From a virus: a stretch of DNA of 30,730 bases. The notes under the pieces were generated by a model. It searched no databases. It was given only the letters and a program-made list of their open reading frames with translations, and had not been told where the DNA came from. This document shows, piece by piece, positions 7,192-13,183 of this stretch. Position 1 is the stretch's first letter, and each line of letters opens with the position of its first letter. A program made the position numbers and the translations under genes. The stretch spans positions 1-30,730 of IMG/VR virus record IMGVR_UViG_3300031741_000158, one strand, 5' to 3'.

Positions 7192-7451
7192 TACTTGATA
7201 CAAAAGAAAAAATACGGGAAGCTTTACGTAAATATAAATCTGACTTAGAAGAAAAAACCATCTGTACAGCGTGTAAATATTCAGGCCTTATTACAGTAGC
7301 CTTACCTTGTATAAACGTAAAAGAAAATCCTCTATTACATCCAGGTATTCATGATATAGAAATCAAAGCTATATGTACAAAAGTTGTTGGTATAAACATT
7401 ACAAACCATATTATTATTAACTGTCCATTTTTTAAGGATTTAATATCATGA
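7188..7451 (+). CDS. AT-rich Cys-containing 87-aa protein, unknown function
   Basis: The start overlaps the stop of the DUF4406 gene, and its stop overlaps the ligase start (both ATGA), so it is embedded in the operon. The product has CTACKY (about residues 26-31), a further Cys at about 41, ICTK at about 64 and NCPFF near the end, with DIEIKAICT in a strand-like stretch. The Cys pattern suggests a small metal-binding fold. The base composition is clearly more AT-rich and the codons (many ATA, AAA, TTA) differ from the flanking genes, suggesting recent acquisition. No family is recognised. Confidence 0.6.
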   Translation: MILDTKEKIREALRKYKSDLEEKTICTACKYSGLITVALPCINVKENPLLHPGIHDIEIKAICTKVVGINITNHIIINCPFFKDLIS

Positions 7452-8449
7452 CAACCAAACCCTTAACCCAATCCGAACTTGAAACCAAACTCTCGGCCGC
7501 AAACAAAGCATATGCTGTCGGAATCCCTTTTCTCACCGACACAGAATACGATATTCTCTGGCAGCAACTCTTTGCCTTTGATCAAACGCACCAGCTACTC
7601 TACCATACCGCCAACAATCCAAACATTGCTCATGATCTCTGCCAGCATCATCACCAGATATTCGGAACAAACAAAGCTTTCAACATCGACGATCTTAAAC
7701 CTTACCTTGCTCGATTTGGTAATTCCGAGCTTGTTCTTGAACCCAAGTACGACGGCTGTGCCGCTGTTCTATCAAAGTCCCCAGCTGGACTCAAGCTTGT
7801 CCTTGAAGGAGACGGCATCTCTGGGCATGATATAACCCACCATCTACCAATGATCTCCATGAATTTTGAACCACGCCATACACAAACCTGCGAAATCATT
7901 ATTCCATTCGTCAATTGGGCACCAAAATTCGGATCTAATCCGCGTAACGTAGTCGCTGGCTGGCTCAATCGAAAAGTCTTCGACCTGCCTGGCTTGGTCC
8001 ACATGATCCCGCATAACCATGGACCATTATTCATCCCATATGCTTTCGCCGGAGATTTTGAAGCCTTGGAAACTCATTTGCTCTCGGCCTATGCAACCTG
8101 GTCCAAAGTATTTCCTATCGACGGAATCATGGTCAAACCCCGATCCGAAAAACGGCGAGTCATCGCAGGCCATAACTCCAAGACTTATGCTTGGTCAATC
8201 GCTTGGAAACCTCCAATCCAGATAAAAGAAACTCGGGTTACTGATATCGAATGGAACGTTAGCCGCCAAGGCCGAATAATCCCAACTGTAATCTATGAAC
8301 CCATTACTCTCTGCCATACTGTAAACTCCCGCGCCACAGCCAATAATGCCAAATGGCTGGCTGACATGAAGATCAAGGTTGGCTCCATCATTAGTGTCGG
8401 CAAAGCAGGGGAGATTATTCCCAAGATTTTAAGTGTGACTAATGAATGA
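7448..8449 (+). CDS. ligA: NAD-dependent DNA ligase, N-terminal part (Ia, adenylation and OB domains)
   Basis: This 333-residue product matches the first half of bacterial LigA. Residues 22-37 carry the domain Ia NMN-binding helix pattern (Tyr22, Asp31, Tyr34, Asp35), though the usual His after Tyr22 is Ala. EPKYDG contains the adenylated Lys100. LEGDGISGHDITHH is the RGDG motif, NPRNVVAGWLNRK the later nucleotidyltransferase motif, and VSRQGRIIPTV through SVGKAGEIIPKI the OB fold. Translation stops 11 residues after that, exactly where the zinc finger should begin. The zinc finger, HhH and BRCT domains are encoded separately at 9538. Together they would seal nicks using NAD+. Alone, this part could self-adenylate but should join DNA poorly. 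Confidence 0.93.
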   Translation: MTTKPLTQSELETKLSAANKAYAVGIPFLTDTEYDILWQQLFAFDQTHQLLYHTANNPNIAHDLCQHHHQIFGTNKAFNIDDLKPYLARFGNSELVLEPKYDGCAAVLSKSPAGLKLVLEGDGISGHDITHHLPMISMNFEPRHTQTCEIIIPFVNWAPKFGSNPRNVVAGWLNRKVFDLPGLVHMIPHNHGPLFIPYAFAGDFEALETHLLSAYATWSKVFPIDGIMVKPRSEKRRVIAGHNSKTYAWSIAWKPPIQIKETRVTDIEWNVSRQGRIIPTVIYEPITLCHTVNSRATANNAKWLADMKIKVGSIISVGKAGEIIPKILSVTNE

Positions 8450-8533
8450 AAGTTTTTTTAAAAATAGCTTGACTTTTCCGAAAACGCTTTTCTTGTACGG
8501 TTTAAGACAGATTTGTTGTATGTGACCAGCAGG

Positions 8534-8614
8534 CCCAGGGAAGGGTTAAACCCTGGGAAACGGGCAGGAAACCCCCAAGGATTTAACCCGGCCCGGCGAC
8601 CAAGGATGGTTTCC
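8534..8614 (+). other. potential pseudoknotted RNA element upstream of the homing operon
   Basis: Three perfect helices are possible in about 80 bases. CCCAGGG (8534-8540) pairs with CCCTGGG (8551-8557); the loop segment GGGTTAAA (8543-8550) pairs with TTTAACCC (8582-8589); and GGAAACC (8567-8573) pairs with GGTTTCC (8608-8614). The second helix would be a loop-loop (kissing/pseudoknot) contact between the other two hairpins. The segment is GC-rich inside an AT-rich insertion. Upstream, TTGACT (8469-8474) could be a -35 element but no good -10 follows. It may be a non-coding RNA, a regulatory leader remnant, or a DNA site. Confidence 0.45.
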
Positions 8615-8616
8615 GG

Positions 8617-8702
8617 ATGTTAACACTATGTTAACACAAAGATAAAAATAGTTCTTGACAAAGTGTTATCAATATGTTATTATAGACTATAATTAATAAC
8701 AT
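8617..8702 (+). promoter_or_regulatory. sigma70 promoter with repeated TGTTA operator sites
   Basis: TTGACA (8655-8660), a 17-base spacer and TATTAT (8678-8683) form a near-consensus promoter. TGTTAA occurs at 8618 and 8629, within the 10-base direct repeat ATGTTAACAC, and TGTTAT at 8664 and 8675; both pairs are exactly 11 bases apart. An inverted copy AATAACA lies at 8696-8702. One-turn spacing of half-sites over and next to a promoter is typical of ribbon-helix-helix repressors, and such a gene starts at 8717. Confidence 0.75.
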
Positions 8703-8716
8703 GGGAGGAAAACAAC

Positions 8717-8884
8717 ATGATCAAACAAGTAGGTTTACGTATTGAAAGTAAGTTAGCTGACTGGATTAAGACAGAATGTAAAAAAGAAAATCGAAGTTTT
8801 AATAATTTCATATCGACACTTCTTCTTACAGAACAAAGCAAAAGATTTGGAAAAGAAAAGGAGGAGAAGAAAGATGAAAATTGA
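8717..8884 (+). CDS. small ribbon-helix-helix regulator of the homing operon
   Basis: ATGGGAGGAAAACAAC places GGAGG just before the ATG. The 55-residue product begins MIKQVGLRIESKLADWIKTE, then KKENRSFNNFISTLLL and a charged Lys/Glu tail. This strand-helix-turn-helix pattern (VGLRI; ESKLADWIKTEC; RSFNNFISTLL) is that of Arc/CopG-like dimeric repressors. The promoter directly upstream is lined with TGTTA repeats, so it very likely represses its own operon, including the HNH endonuclease whose start codon lies inside its last codons (overlap 8874-8884). It resembles the regulator at 2545 in layout but not closely in sequence. Confidence 0.75.
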   Translation: MIKQVGLRIESKLADWIKTECKKENRSFNNFISTLLLTEQSKRFGKEKEEKKDEN

Positions 8885-9563
8885 GTTTACAGAAGAAGAA
8901 ATGGAAAATTTACTTTACGCAGAAAAATTTTTTAGATCTTTAAAAGAGAAAAAAGTATTTAAAAGACAAGACAAACTATCTTTTACTTTAGTTCAGGAAT
9001 TATTATACTATGATCCTTTAGAAGGTCATTTTTATTGGACCTCAGCAGCCGGAAGGGATAAAGAAGGAATAAGGGCAGAAGCTCGGAATGAAGATAACTA
9101 TCGTTCTATAACCATTGATGGTAAATCATATGCAGCGCATCGAATTGCTTGGTTTTACATGGAAGGTTATTTCCCAGAGCACGAGATAGATCATATTAAC
9201 ATGCGTAAGTATGATAACAGATGGGAAAACTTACGGCATGTTACAAGAGCTTGTAATGCGCGTAATACAGGCCTAATGAAAACTAATACTTCAGGTGTTA
9301 AAGGAATTACTCGTTCTAAAAAACGCTGGGCTGTAACCATTGGACACCAAGGAATAGTTCTTAATCTCAAATCTTATGTTGATTTTTATACAGCAGTTAA
9401 AGTTCGTTGGGAAGCAGAGAAGATCCTCAAATATCCAGACTGTCAAACTACAAGTACTGCTTATCTTTGGTTAAAACAATATCATAAACAACAAGAACAA
9501 ATCAGAGCTCTTATAAAATCTTTTAAGGAGAACCCAAATGACAACCACAACCCAACCATTTGA
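8874..9563 (+). CDS. HNH homing endonuclease with AP2-type DNA-binding domain
   Basis: The ATG at 8874 is chosen over 8847 because AAAGGAGGAGAAGAA precedes it. In the 229-residue product, YDPLEGHFYWTSAAGRD and SYAAHRIAWFYMEG lead into the HNH core EIDHINMRKYDNRWENLRHVT..N..N (His-x-Asn, then Asn residues), followed by an AP2/ERF-like domain (TSGVKGITRSKKRWAVTI through YVDFYTAVKVRWEAEKIL). This is the standard layout of phage HNH homing enzymes, which cut allele copies lacking the insertion. It is translationally coupled to the regulator before it, and its last 26 bases contain the ribosome binding site's downstream start of the second ligase gene. It is AT-rich compared with the ligase parts. 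Confidence 0.9.
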   Translation: MKIEFTEEEMENLLYAEKFFRSLKEKKVFKRQDKLSFTLVQELLYYDPLEGHFYWTSAAGRDKEGIRAEARNEDNYRSITIDGKSYAAHRIAWFYMEGYFPEHEIDHINMRKYDNRWENLRHVTRACNARNTGLMKTNTSGVKGITRSKKRWAVTIGHQGIVLNLKSYVDFYTAVKVRWEAEKILKYPDCQTTSTAYLWLKQYHKQQEQIRALIKSFKENPNDNHNPTI

Positions 9564-10374
9564 TGCAACCATAGAGAGGCTGACATCAACCCTACCAGAA
9601 CCAGACAAACCCAAGCTGGCTCGACCTCTCAAACATTGTCCAGTCTGTGGAGCAGAAACCAAGTGGCAGGGCGTCGACCTCATATGTGACAGCACTTCAT
9701 GCATCGGCCAGTTAATCAAGCAAATTTCTTATTTCTACTCAAAGACCGGTTTTGATCTCAAGTCAATCGGCGAGAACATGATAGCAAAGTTAATCCTTAA
9801 TCCAGCTTGCTTCAAGATTCTTGTCGACCATCCGTGGGCTTTGCTTGATCCAGATTCTTTTTCTATCCTCGATGCACTAAAAGAAATCTGGGGAATCAAA
9901 CGAACAGAAACTTATCTTGATGAATTAACTAAAATCCAAGGGCGCAAAAACACAGCTCATTTTCTGGCTGCCATGGGATATCCCGGCCTAGCCTACAAGA
10001 CTGCGCTCAAAATTTTCTATTTCATCAAAGAAGGAATCGTCAACGCTAATATACCTCAGAAAGCCCAGACTAACTTTGTCCAGGCTTATGTTAAGTTCCA
10101 ATCAGTTGAACCATTACTAACGAATTTCACTTTCGCTGAGCTACCGGAAAGTCCAAAGGTTATCTACTGCATCACAGGATCGCTTGCCACCTCTCGGGTA
10201 GACCTTGTTGATTATCTAACCAAGTTCCGTTGGGAATGGTCGAACCAAGTTAGCAAATACGTAGACTATTTAATCATTGGATCAGAGCCTGGGAAAACTA
10301 AAATAACAAAAGCCGAGCAGTTAGGCACCCCAACCCTGACTGAGGCTGAATTCATGGAGAAGATAAAACAATGA
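9538..10374 (+). CDS. ligA: NAD-dependent DNA ligase, C-terminal part (zinc finger, HhH, BRCT)
   Basis: The ATG at 9538 has AAGGAGAACCCAA upstream, lying within the 3' end of the HNH gene. After about 30 residues with no counterpart in LigA the 278-residue protein has the ligase zinc finger (Cys34, Cys37, Cys50, Cys55), then the helix-hairpin-helix region (IKQISYF, FDLKSIGENMIAKL, through GIVNANI), and a BRCT domain (about 205-278; YCITGSLATSR, DYLIIGSEPGKTKITKAEQLG, TLTEAEF). These parts clamp DNA in bacterial LigA. With the 333-residue N-terminal part the total is 611 residues, against 671 in E. coli. The two chains probably assemble as a heterodimer. Confidence 0.92.
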   Translation: MTTTTQPFDATIERLTSTLPEPDKPKLARPLKHCPVCGAETKWQGVDLICDSTSCIGQLIKQISYFYSKTGFDLKSIGENMIAKLILNPACFKILVDHPWALLDPDSFSILDALKEIWGIKRTETYLDELTKIQGRKNTAHFLAAMGYPGLAYKTALKIFYFIKEGIVNANIPQKAQTNFVQAYVKFQSVEPLLTNFTFAELPESPKVIYCITGSLATSRVDLVDYLTKFRWEWSNQVSKYVDYLIIGSEPGKTKITKAEQLGTPTLTEAEFMEKIKQ

Positions 10375-10541
10375 TAAAAACAATCATCAGCATAATTCCT
10401 GGCGGATTCTTATTTGGAGTCATTGGCTCTCACATATTCTCTTTCCATGCTCTTGGTTTCATCATTGGCGTCATGATCTTTGCAGTTGGTTATTGCTGCC
10501 TGACTTTAGATGATCCACCAGATAATTCTAACCTACCATAA
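10371..10541 (+). CDS. small membrane protein, two predicted transmembrane segments
   Basis: The 56-residue frame starts by ATGA overlap with the end of the second ligase gene. Residues 4-20 (TIISIIPGGFLFGVIGS) and 27-43 (ALGFIIGVMIFAVGYCC) are hydrophobic enough to be two membrane helices joined by a short turn (HIFSFH), followed by an acidic tail LDDPPDNSNLP. Size and layout would fit a holin or a small host-membrane effector, but the position among replication genes gives no support for either. No family is recognised. Confidence 0.55.
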   Translation: MIKTIISIIPGGFLFGVIGSHIFSFHALGFIIGVMIFAVGYCCLTLDDPPDNSNLP

Positions 10542-10553
10542 GGAACCCAAACC

Positions 10554-10736
10554 ATGGACAAGAACCGAATATTAAAGGTATTACAAATGATTTCTGATGA
10601 TACGAAGAAAGATATTAAGGAACTTGAAGGCAAACCATTCGAGGGCAAGGTAGTTGCTGAACAATTTGGCAGACAAGCAGCAGCAATCCAAGCACTGGCT
10701 AACATTATAAAAGAACATCTTATTTGGAGTAATTAA
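10554..10736 (+). CDS. hypothetical 60-aa helical protein
   Basis: AAGGAACCCAAACC precedes the ATG. The product (MDKNRILKVLQMISDDTKKD at its start) looks like two or three amphipathic helices with a central ELEGKPFEGKVVAEQFG turn region. There are no cysteines or membrane segments. Similar short helical proteins with an 'EGK.VAE..G...A.I.AL' pattern occur widely in phage genomes without known function. It lies between two other tiny genes in the same operon. Confidence 0.6.
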   Translation: MDKNRILKVLQMISDDTKKDIKELEGKPFEGKVVAEQFGRQAAAIQALANIIKEHLIWSN

Positions 10737-10738
10737 CT

Positions 10739-10897
10739 ATGTGCTACACAAATTGTCCATACGAGAACTATGACGGAGACTGTACCCGAGGATCTCGCAT
10801 TCCTGCCGACGGATACTGTCAAGACGACATGATGCCAGACCCGGAGCCAGAAGAATGGATCTGTCCACCAGACGAAGATAACGCTTTAGATGATTAA
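10739..10897 (+). CDS. Cys-rich acidic 52-aa protein, unknown function
   Basis: The frame starts two bases after the preceding stop and ends at TAA 10895-10897. It begins MCYTNCPYENYDGDCTRG and has five cysteines (2, 6, 15, 27, 42) spread among Asp/Glu/Pro-rich sequence, ending in an acidic tail. The spacing suggests a small zinc-binding or disulfide-type knot. No strong ribosome binding site is present (only TTTGGAGTAATTAACT), so translation probably depends on coupling to the gene upstream. The repeated Cys and acidic pattern argues against a chance frame. Confidence 0.55.
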   Translation: MCYTNCPYENYDGDCTRGSRIPADGYCQDDMMPDPEPEEWICPPDEDNALDD

Positions 10898-10911
10898 GGA
10901 GAACCCCCCTA

Positions 10912-11145
10912 ATGCCAGCCGAATCATATCAGAACATACAAACCAAGAAAGTCACTGCCCGGATCGAGTTCGATCTTGCCGAGCGAGTTCAGATCAAACT
11001 TCATTCCGGCCAGCAACAAGCTTTGTTCCGGCAAATATTTCTTTCTCTTGACGCTCTGTTCGCCAGCGGAAAGCATACCATGATCACTGATTATATTTAT
11101 GGAGCCAAGGCGTTAACCCTCAAACCAGTAAAGGAAAAGAAATGA
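10912..11145 (+). CDS. hypothetical 77-aa protein
   Basis: AAGGAGAACCCCCCTA precedes the ATG. The product contains TKKVTARIEFDLAERVQIKL, a strand followed by a helix, then LHSGQQQALFRQIFLSLDALF and a basic end (KPVKEKK). The strand-helix-helix outline faintly recalls a ribbon-helix-helix protein, but the typical turn is not clear, so I leave the function open. It is followed at one base by the next small gene. Confidence 0.6.
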   Translation: MPAESYQNIQTKKVTARIEFDLAERVQIKLHSGQQQALFRQIFLSLDALFASGKHTMITDYIYGAKALTLKPVKEKK

Positions 11146-11146
11146 T

Positions 11147-11416
11147 ATGCCATTAATGGATCGAATAAAAGTTTTCGACTTCTTAAGCCTGCCGCCATCC
11201 GGGCAAGTTCACTTCATCAACAAGGTCCGAATAGCTCGGACAGCTGCTGTATCATTTGCCTTGATGCAAAAGAAAAAGAAGATTCCCAAGACCAAGATCG
11301 CCGGCAAGGCAAGAGTCAAATCACCTCGAGCACAAGCAAACAAGCAAGCTAAAGCAGAAGCGGCACTCAAGTTACTTACTCCAAGTCAAATTGCAGCCTT
11401 GGCTAAACTATTCTAA
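11147..11416 (+). CDS. small basic protein, possible DNA-binding
   Basis: AAAGGAAAAGAAATGAT precedes this ATG, which lies one base after the preceding stop. The N-terminal 40 residues (MPLMDRIKVFDFLSLPPSGQ at the start) look folded, while residues 42-75 are rich in Lys, Arg and Ala (QKKKKIPKTKIAGKARVKS), and the C-terminus LTPSQIAALAKLF is helical. The strong positive charge suggests nucleic-acid contact. It lies immediately before the ParB-methyltransferase gene. No family is recognised. Confidence 0.6.
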   Translation: MPLMDRIKVFDFLSLPPSGQVHFINKVRIARTAAVSFALMQKKKKIPKTKIAGKARVKSPRAQANKQAKAEAALKLLTPSQIAALAKLF

Positions 11417-11429
11417 AAGGAACCCAACC

Positions 11430-12896
11430 ATGACCGAAGTATCTCAGAAGAAGAAAAAACTATTCATTGTAGAAACCCTTGATATTAGTGACATCATAAT
11501 CGGAACTCGTGCTCGAAAGGAAATCGGAGACCTTGAAGATCTTGTCGGTTCAATCAAAGAATCCGGCCAACTCAATCCAGTTCTCGTCAATGAAAAACAT
11601 GAACTCATCGCAGGTGAACGTCGCATCAAGGCAATGAAAAAACTTGGACGGAAAAAAATAATCGCTCGAATCATGCCTGGCATCAGCTTCGACGATGCGT
11701 TGATAATCGAGCGAATGGAAAACCTGGCCCGTAAGGATTTTGAATGGCACGAAGAACTTAAAATCCGCCTTGACCTACATACCCATTGGAAAGAACAAGC
11801 TGAAGCAAAGAAAGAACCATGGGGGTTTAGAGAAACGGCTAAGCAACTTCGCTGTTCTCTTGGTGGACTCTCAACTGATCTCGTTCTTGCCGCAGCAATT
11901 ACAACCTTTCCTCAGCTTACTGAATACAATACAAAAGGCACAGCCAAGGATGCGTACAAAAAGCTCGGGCAACAAGCAGCAGCTATTCAAGCACAAGAAA
12001 ACTTGCCGCCAGAAGAAAAGGAAAGAATGGCCCAACTGATGTCCGGTGGTGCCATTGCCAAGCTCGTCTCAAAGAAAGCAGCTAAACCAAAGGCCGAACT
12101 CAAAGCCCAGCATGACGATGTTATCCCAGACATCGCTGGCTTAACTGGCGGTTCATTTTTGAACGACGATACGGGAGAAGATCCAATCGATGAGAATGAA
12201 CCACTCTCGACTAACATTGAACCAGTATACGCTACTCAATCCTACACTACATTCATCCCACAGATTCCAGATAACATTGTTGGGATGGTTGAACTTGATC
12301 CACCGTATGCCATTGACTTTGAGAACACCGCTGGCAAGGCAGCAAAAACTAAAGTCGATGTCACCGATTGGACACCCAAACAACTTTATGCTTTCTACAA
12401 CGAATACCTACCTATGCTTTATGCTAAGCTCTTACCTAACTCTTGGGTGCTTTGTTGGACTGGTAAAGAACACATTCAAGAAACACAAGCCATTGCAAAG
12501 GCTGCCAAATTTAAGACTCAGTCTCCTGGGGTATGGACTAAAACCGGTGGCGGTGGATGCAATACACCAAGCACAACCATGATTGCGAACTATGAAAACT
12601 TTTTGCTCTTCCGCAAAGGCAACGCGATCTTTAACCATAACTATCTACCAGCATCCATTGCCTGTGCATCAGCAATTTCAAGTTCTCGTATTCATGAGTG
12701 GGAAAAACCAGTCGAAGTTTATGACATAATCTTTAAACAAATTGCTCGAGCAGGAGCCATAATGCTAAGTCCTTTTGCCGGCTCAGGTAATGCCATGATA
12801 TCCGCGGCCAAACACGACATGACTCCAATGGGCTGCGATGATGATCAAACTTATGTTTATCGGTTCTATGAGAATTTTAAAAACTACTTTATTTAA
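11430..12896 (+). CDS. ParB-like domain fused to an adenine/cytosine-type DNA methyltransferase
   Basis: The ATG at 11430 follows AAAAGGAACCCAACC and is preferred to the upstream in-frame one at 11391. The 488-residue protein has an N-terminal ParB/sulfiredoxin-type domain (about 8-110) with SIKESGQLNPVLV and the box AGERRIKAMKKLG. A middle helical, Lys/Ala-rich part follows. The methyltransferase domain (about 280-488) has LDPPYAID (Asp290-Tyr293, motif IV) and later SPFAGSGNAMISAAK (448-462, motif I), the order of beta-class enzymes making N6-methyladenine or N4-methylcytosine. No restriction enzyme is nearby, so it is probably an orphan protecting phage DNA or marking it for other processes. 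Confidence 0.88.
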   Translation: MTEVSQKKKKLFIVETLDISDIIIGTRARKEIGDLEDLVGSIKESGQLNPVLVNEKHELIAGERRIKAMKKLGRKKIIARIMPGISFDDALIIERMENLARKDFEWHEELKIRLDLHTHWKEQAEAKKEPWGFRETAKQLRCSLGGLSTDLVLAAAITTFPQLTEYNTKGTAKDAYKKLGQQAAAIQAQENLPPEEKERMAQLMSGGAIAKLVSKKAAKPKAELKAQHDDVIPDIAGLTGGSFLNDDTGEDPIDENEPLSTNIEPVYATQSYTTFIPQIPDNIVGMVELDPPYAIDFENTAGKAAKTKVDVTDWTPKQLYAFYNEYLPMLYAKLLPNSWVLCWTGKEHIQETQAIAKAAKFKTQSPGVWTKTGGGGCNTPSTTMIANYENFLLFRKGNAIFNHNYLPASIACASAISSSRIHEWEKPVEVYDIIFKQIARAGAIMLSPFAGSGNAMISAAKHDMTPMGCDDDQTYVYRFYENFKNYFI

Positions 12897-12922
12897 TCAA
12901 CCCTAACAAAGGATCATAACCC

Positions 12923-13180
12923 ATGAATGATAAATACCTCCCAGGATCAGTGATGCAAAATCAAGTTACCCAACCCTTGGCTGCCCCGCCACCCTGCAAG
13001 CACAAGAACCTTGTTCCGCTTGAGTTCGCATTTGCAAAAGTAACCTATCCAAACAGATACACCAATCCGCCTGACTATGATTATGCCACAACTCTCATGG
13101 CAGCGAACATCTGTCGAGTTAAGCTTTACCTTTGTCTTGATTGTTGGACAGAAATCTCAAGCCCTAAACGAAAGGAATAA
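12923..13180 (+). CDS. small Cys/His protein, possible zinc ribbon
   Basis: AAAGGATCATAACCC precedes the ATG. In the 85-residue product CKH lies at about residues 25-27, another Cys at about 64 (NICRVK) and CLDCW at about 71-75, followed by a basic tail (KRKE). A CxH...CxxC arrangement suggests a zinc-binding fold resembling other small phage zinc ribbons. It stops three bases before the polymerase gene, so the two are co-expressed. No particular role is supported. Confidence 0.6.
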   Translation: MNDKYLPGSVMQNQVTQPLAAPPPCKHKNLVPLEFAFAKVTYPNRYTNPPDYDYATTLMAANICRVKLYLCLDCWTEISSPKRKE

Positions 13181-13183
13181 CCT

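Larger units (their letters stand above)
8450..9537 (+). mobile_element. homing-endonuclease insertion splitting the DNA ligase
   Basis: About 1.1 kb lies between the two ligase parts. In order it holds an A/T-rich stretch, a GC-rich segment able to form a pseudoknot (8534-8614), an operator/promoter array, a ribbon-helix-helix gene and an HNH-AP2 endonuclease gene. The AT-rich composition and codon use of the last two differ from the ligase parts. Homing endonuclease genes are known to split phage genes between domains, for example nrdA in Aeromonas phage Aeh1. No terminal repeats or group I/II intron core are visible, so the borders are only approximate and set by the ligase reading frames. 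Confidence 0.65.

Noticed and set aside
8469-8498. Promoter upstream of the structured element
   Set aside because: TTGACT at 8469 is a good -35, but no hexamer at 16-18 bases resembles TATAAT (TTGTAC at best), so it is not called.
8534-8614. HEARO/OMEGA-type RNA of an IscB-like system
   Set aside because: The nearby HNH protein is a standard HNH-AP2 homing enzyme without RuvC parts, so a guide-RNA link is not supported.
8450-9600. Group I or group II intron interrupting the ligase gene
   Set aside because: The insertion and the HNH gene invite this, but I find no group I core (P/Q/R/S) or group II domain V sequence, and the second ligase part has its own ribosome binding site and start. 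Independent translation is the simpler reading. RNA-seq across the junction would settle it.
8449-9600. Ligase broken by frameshift (pseudogene)
   Set aside because: Both parts keep their motifs, including the catalytic Lys and all four zinc cysteines, and the break is at a domain border with a full gene operon in between, so this is not simple decay.
10660-11990. Shared QAAAIQA string in the 60-aa protein and in the ParB-methyltransferase
   Set aside because: The match is seven residues in Ala/Gln-rich helices with no wider similarity, so it is probably chance.
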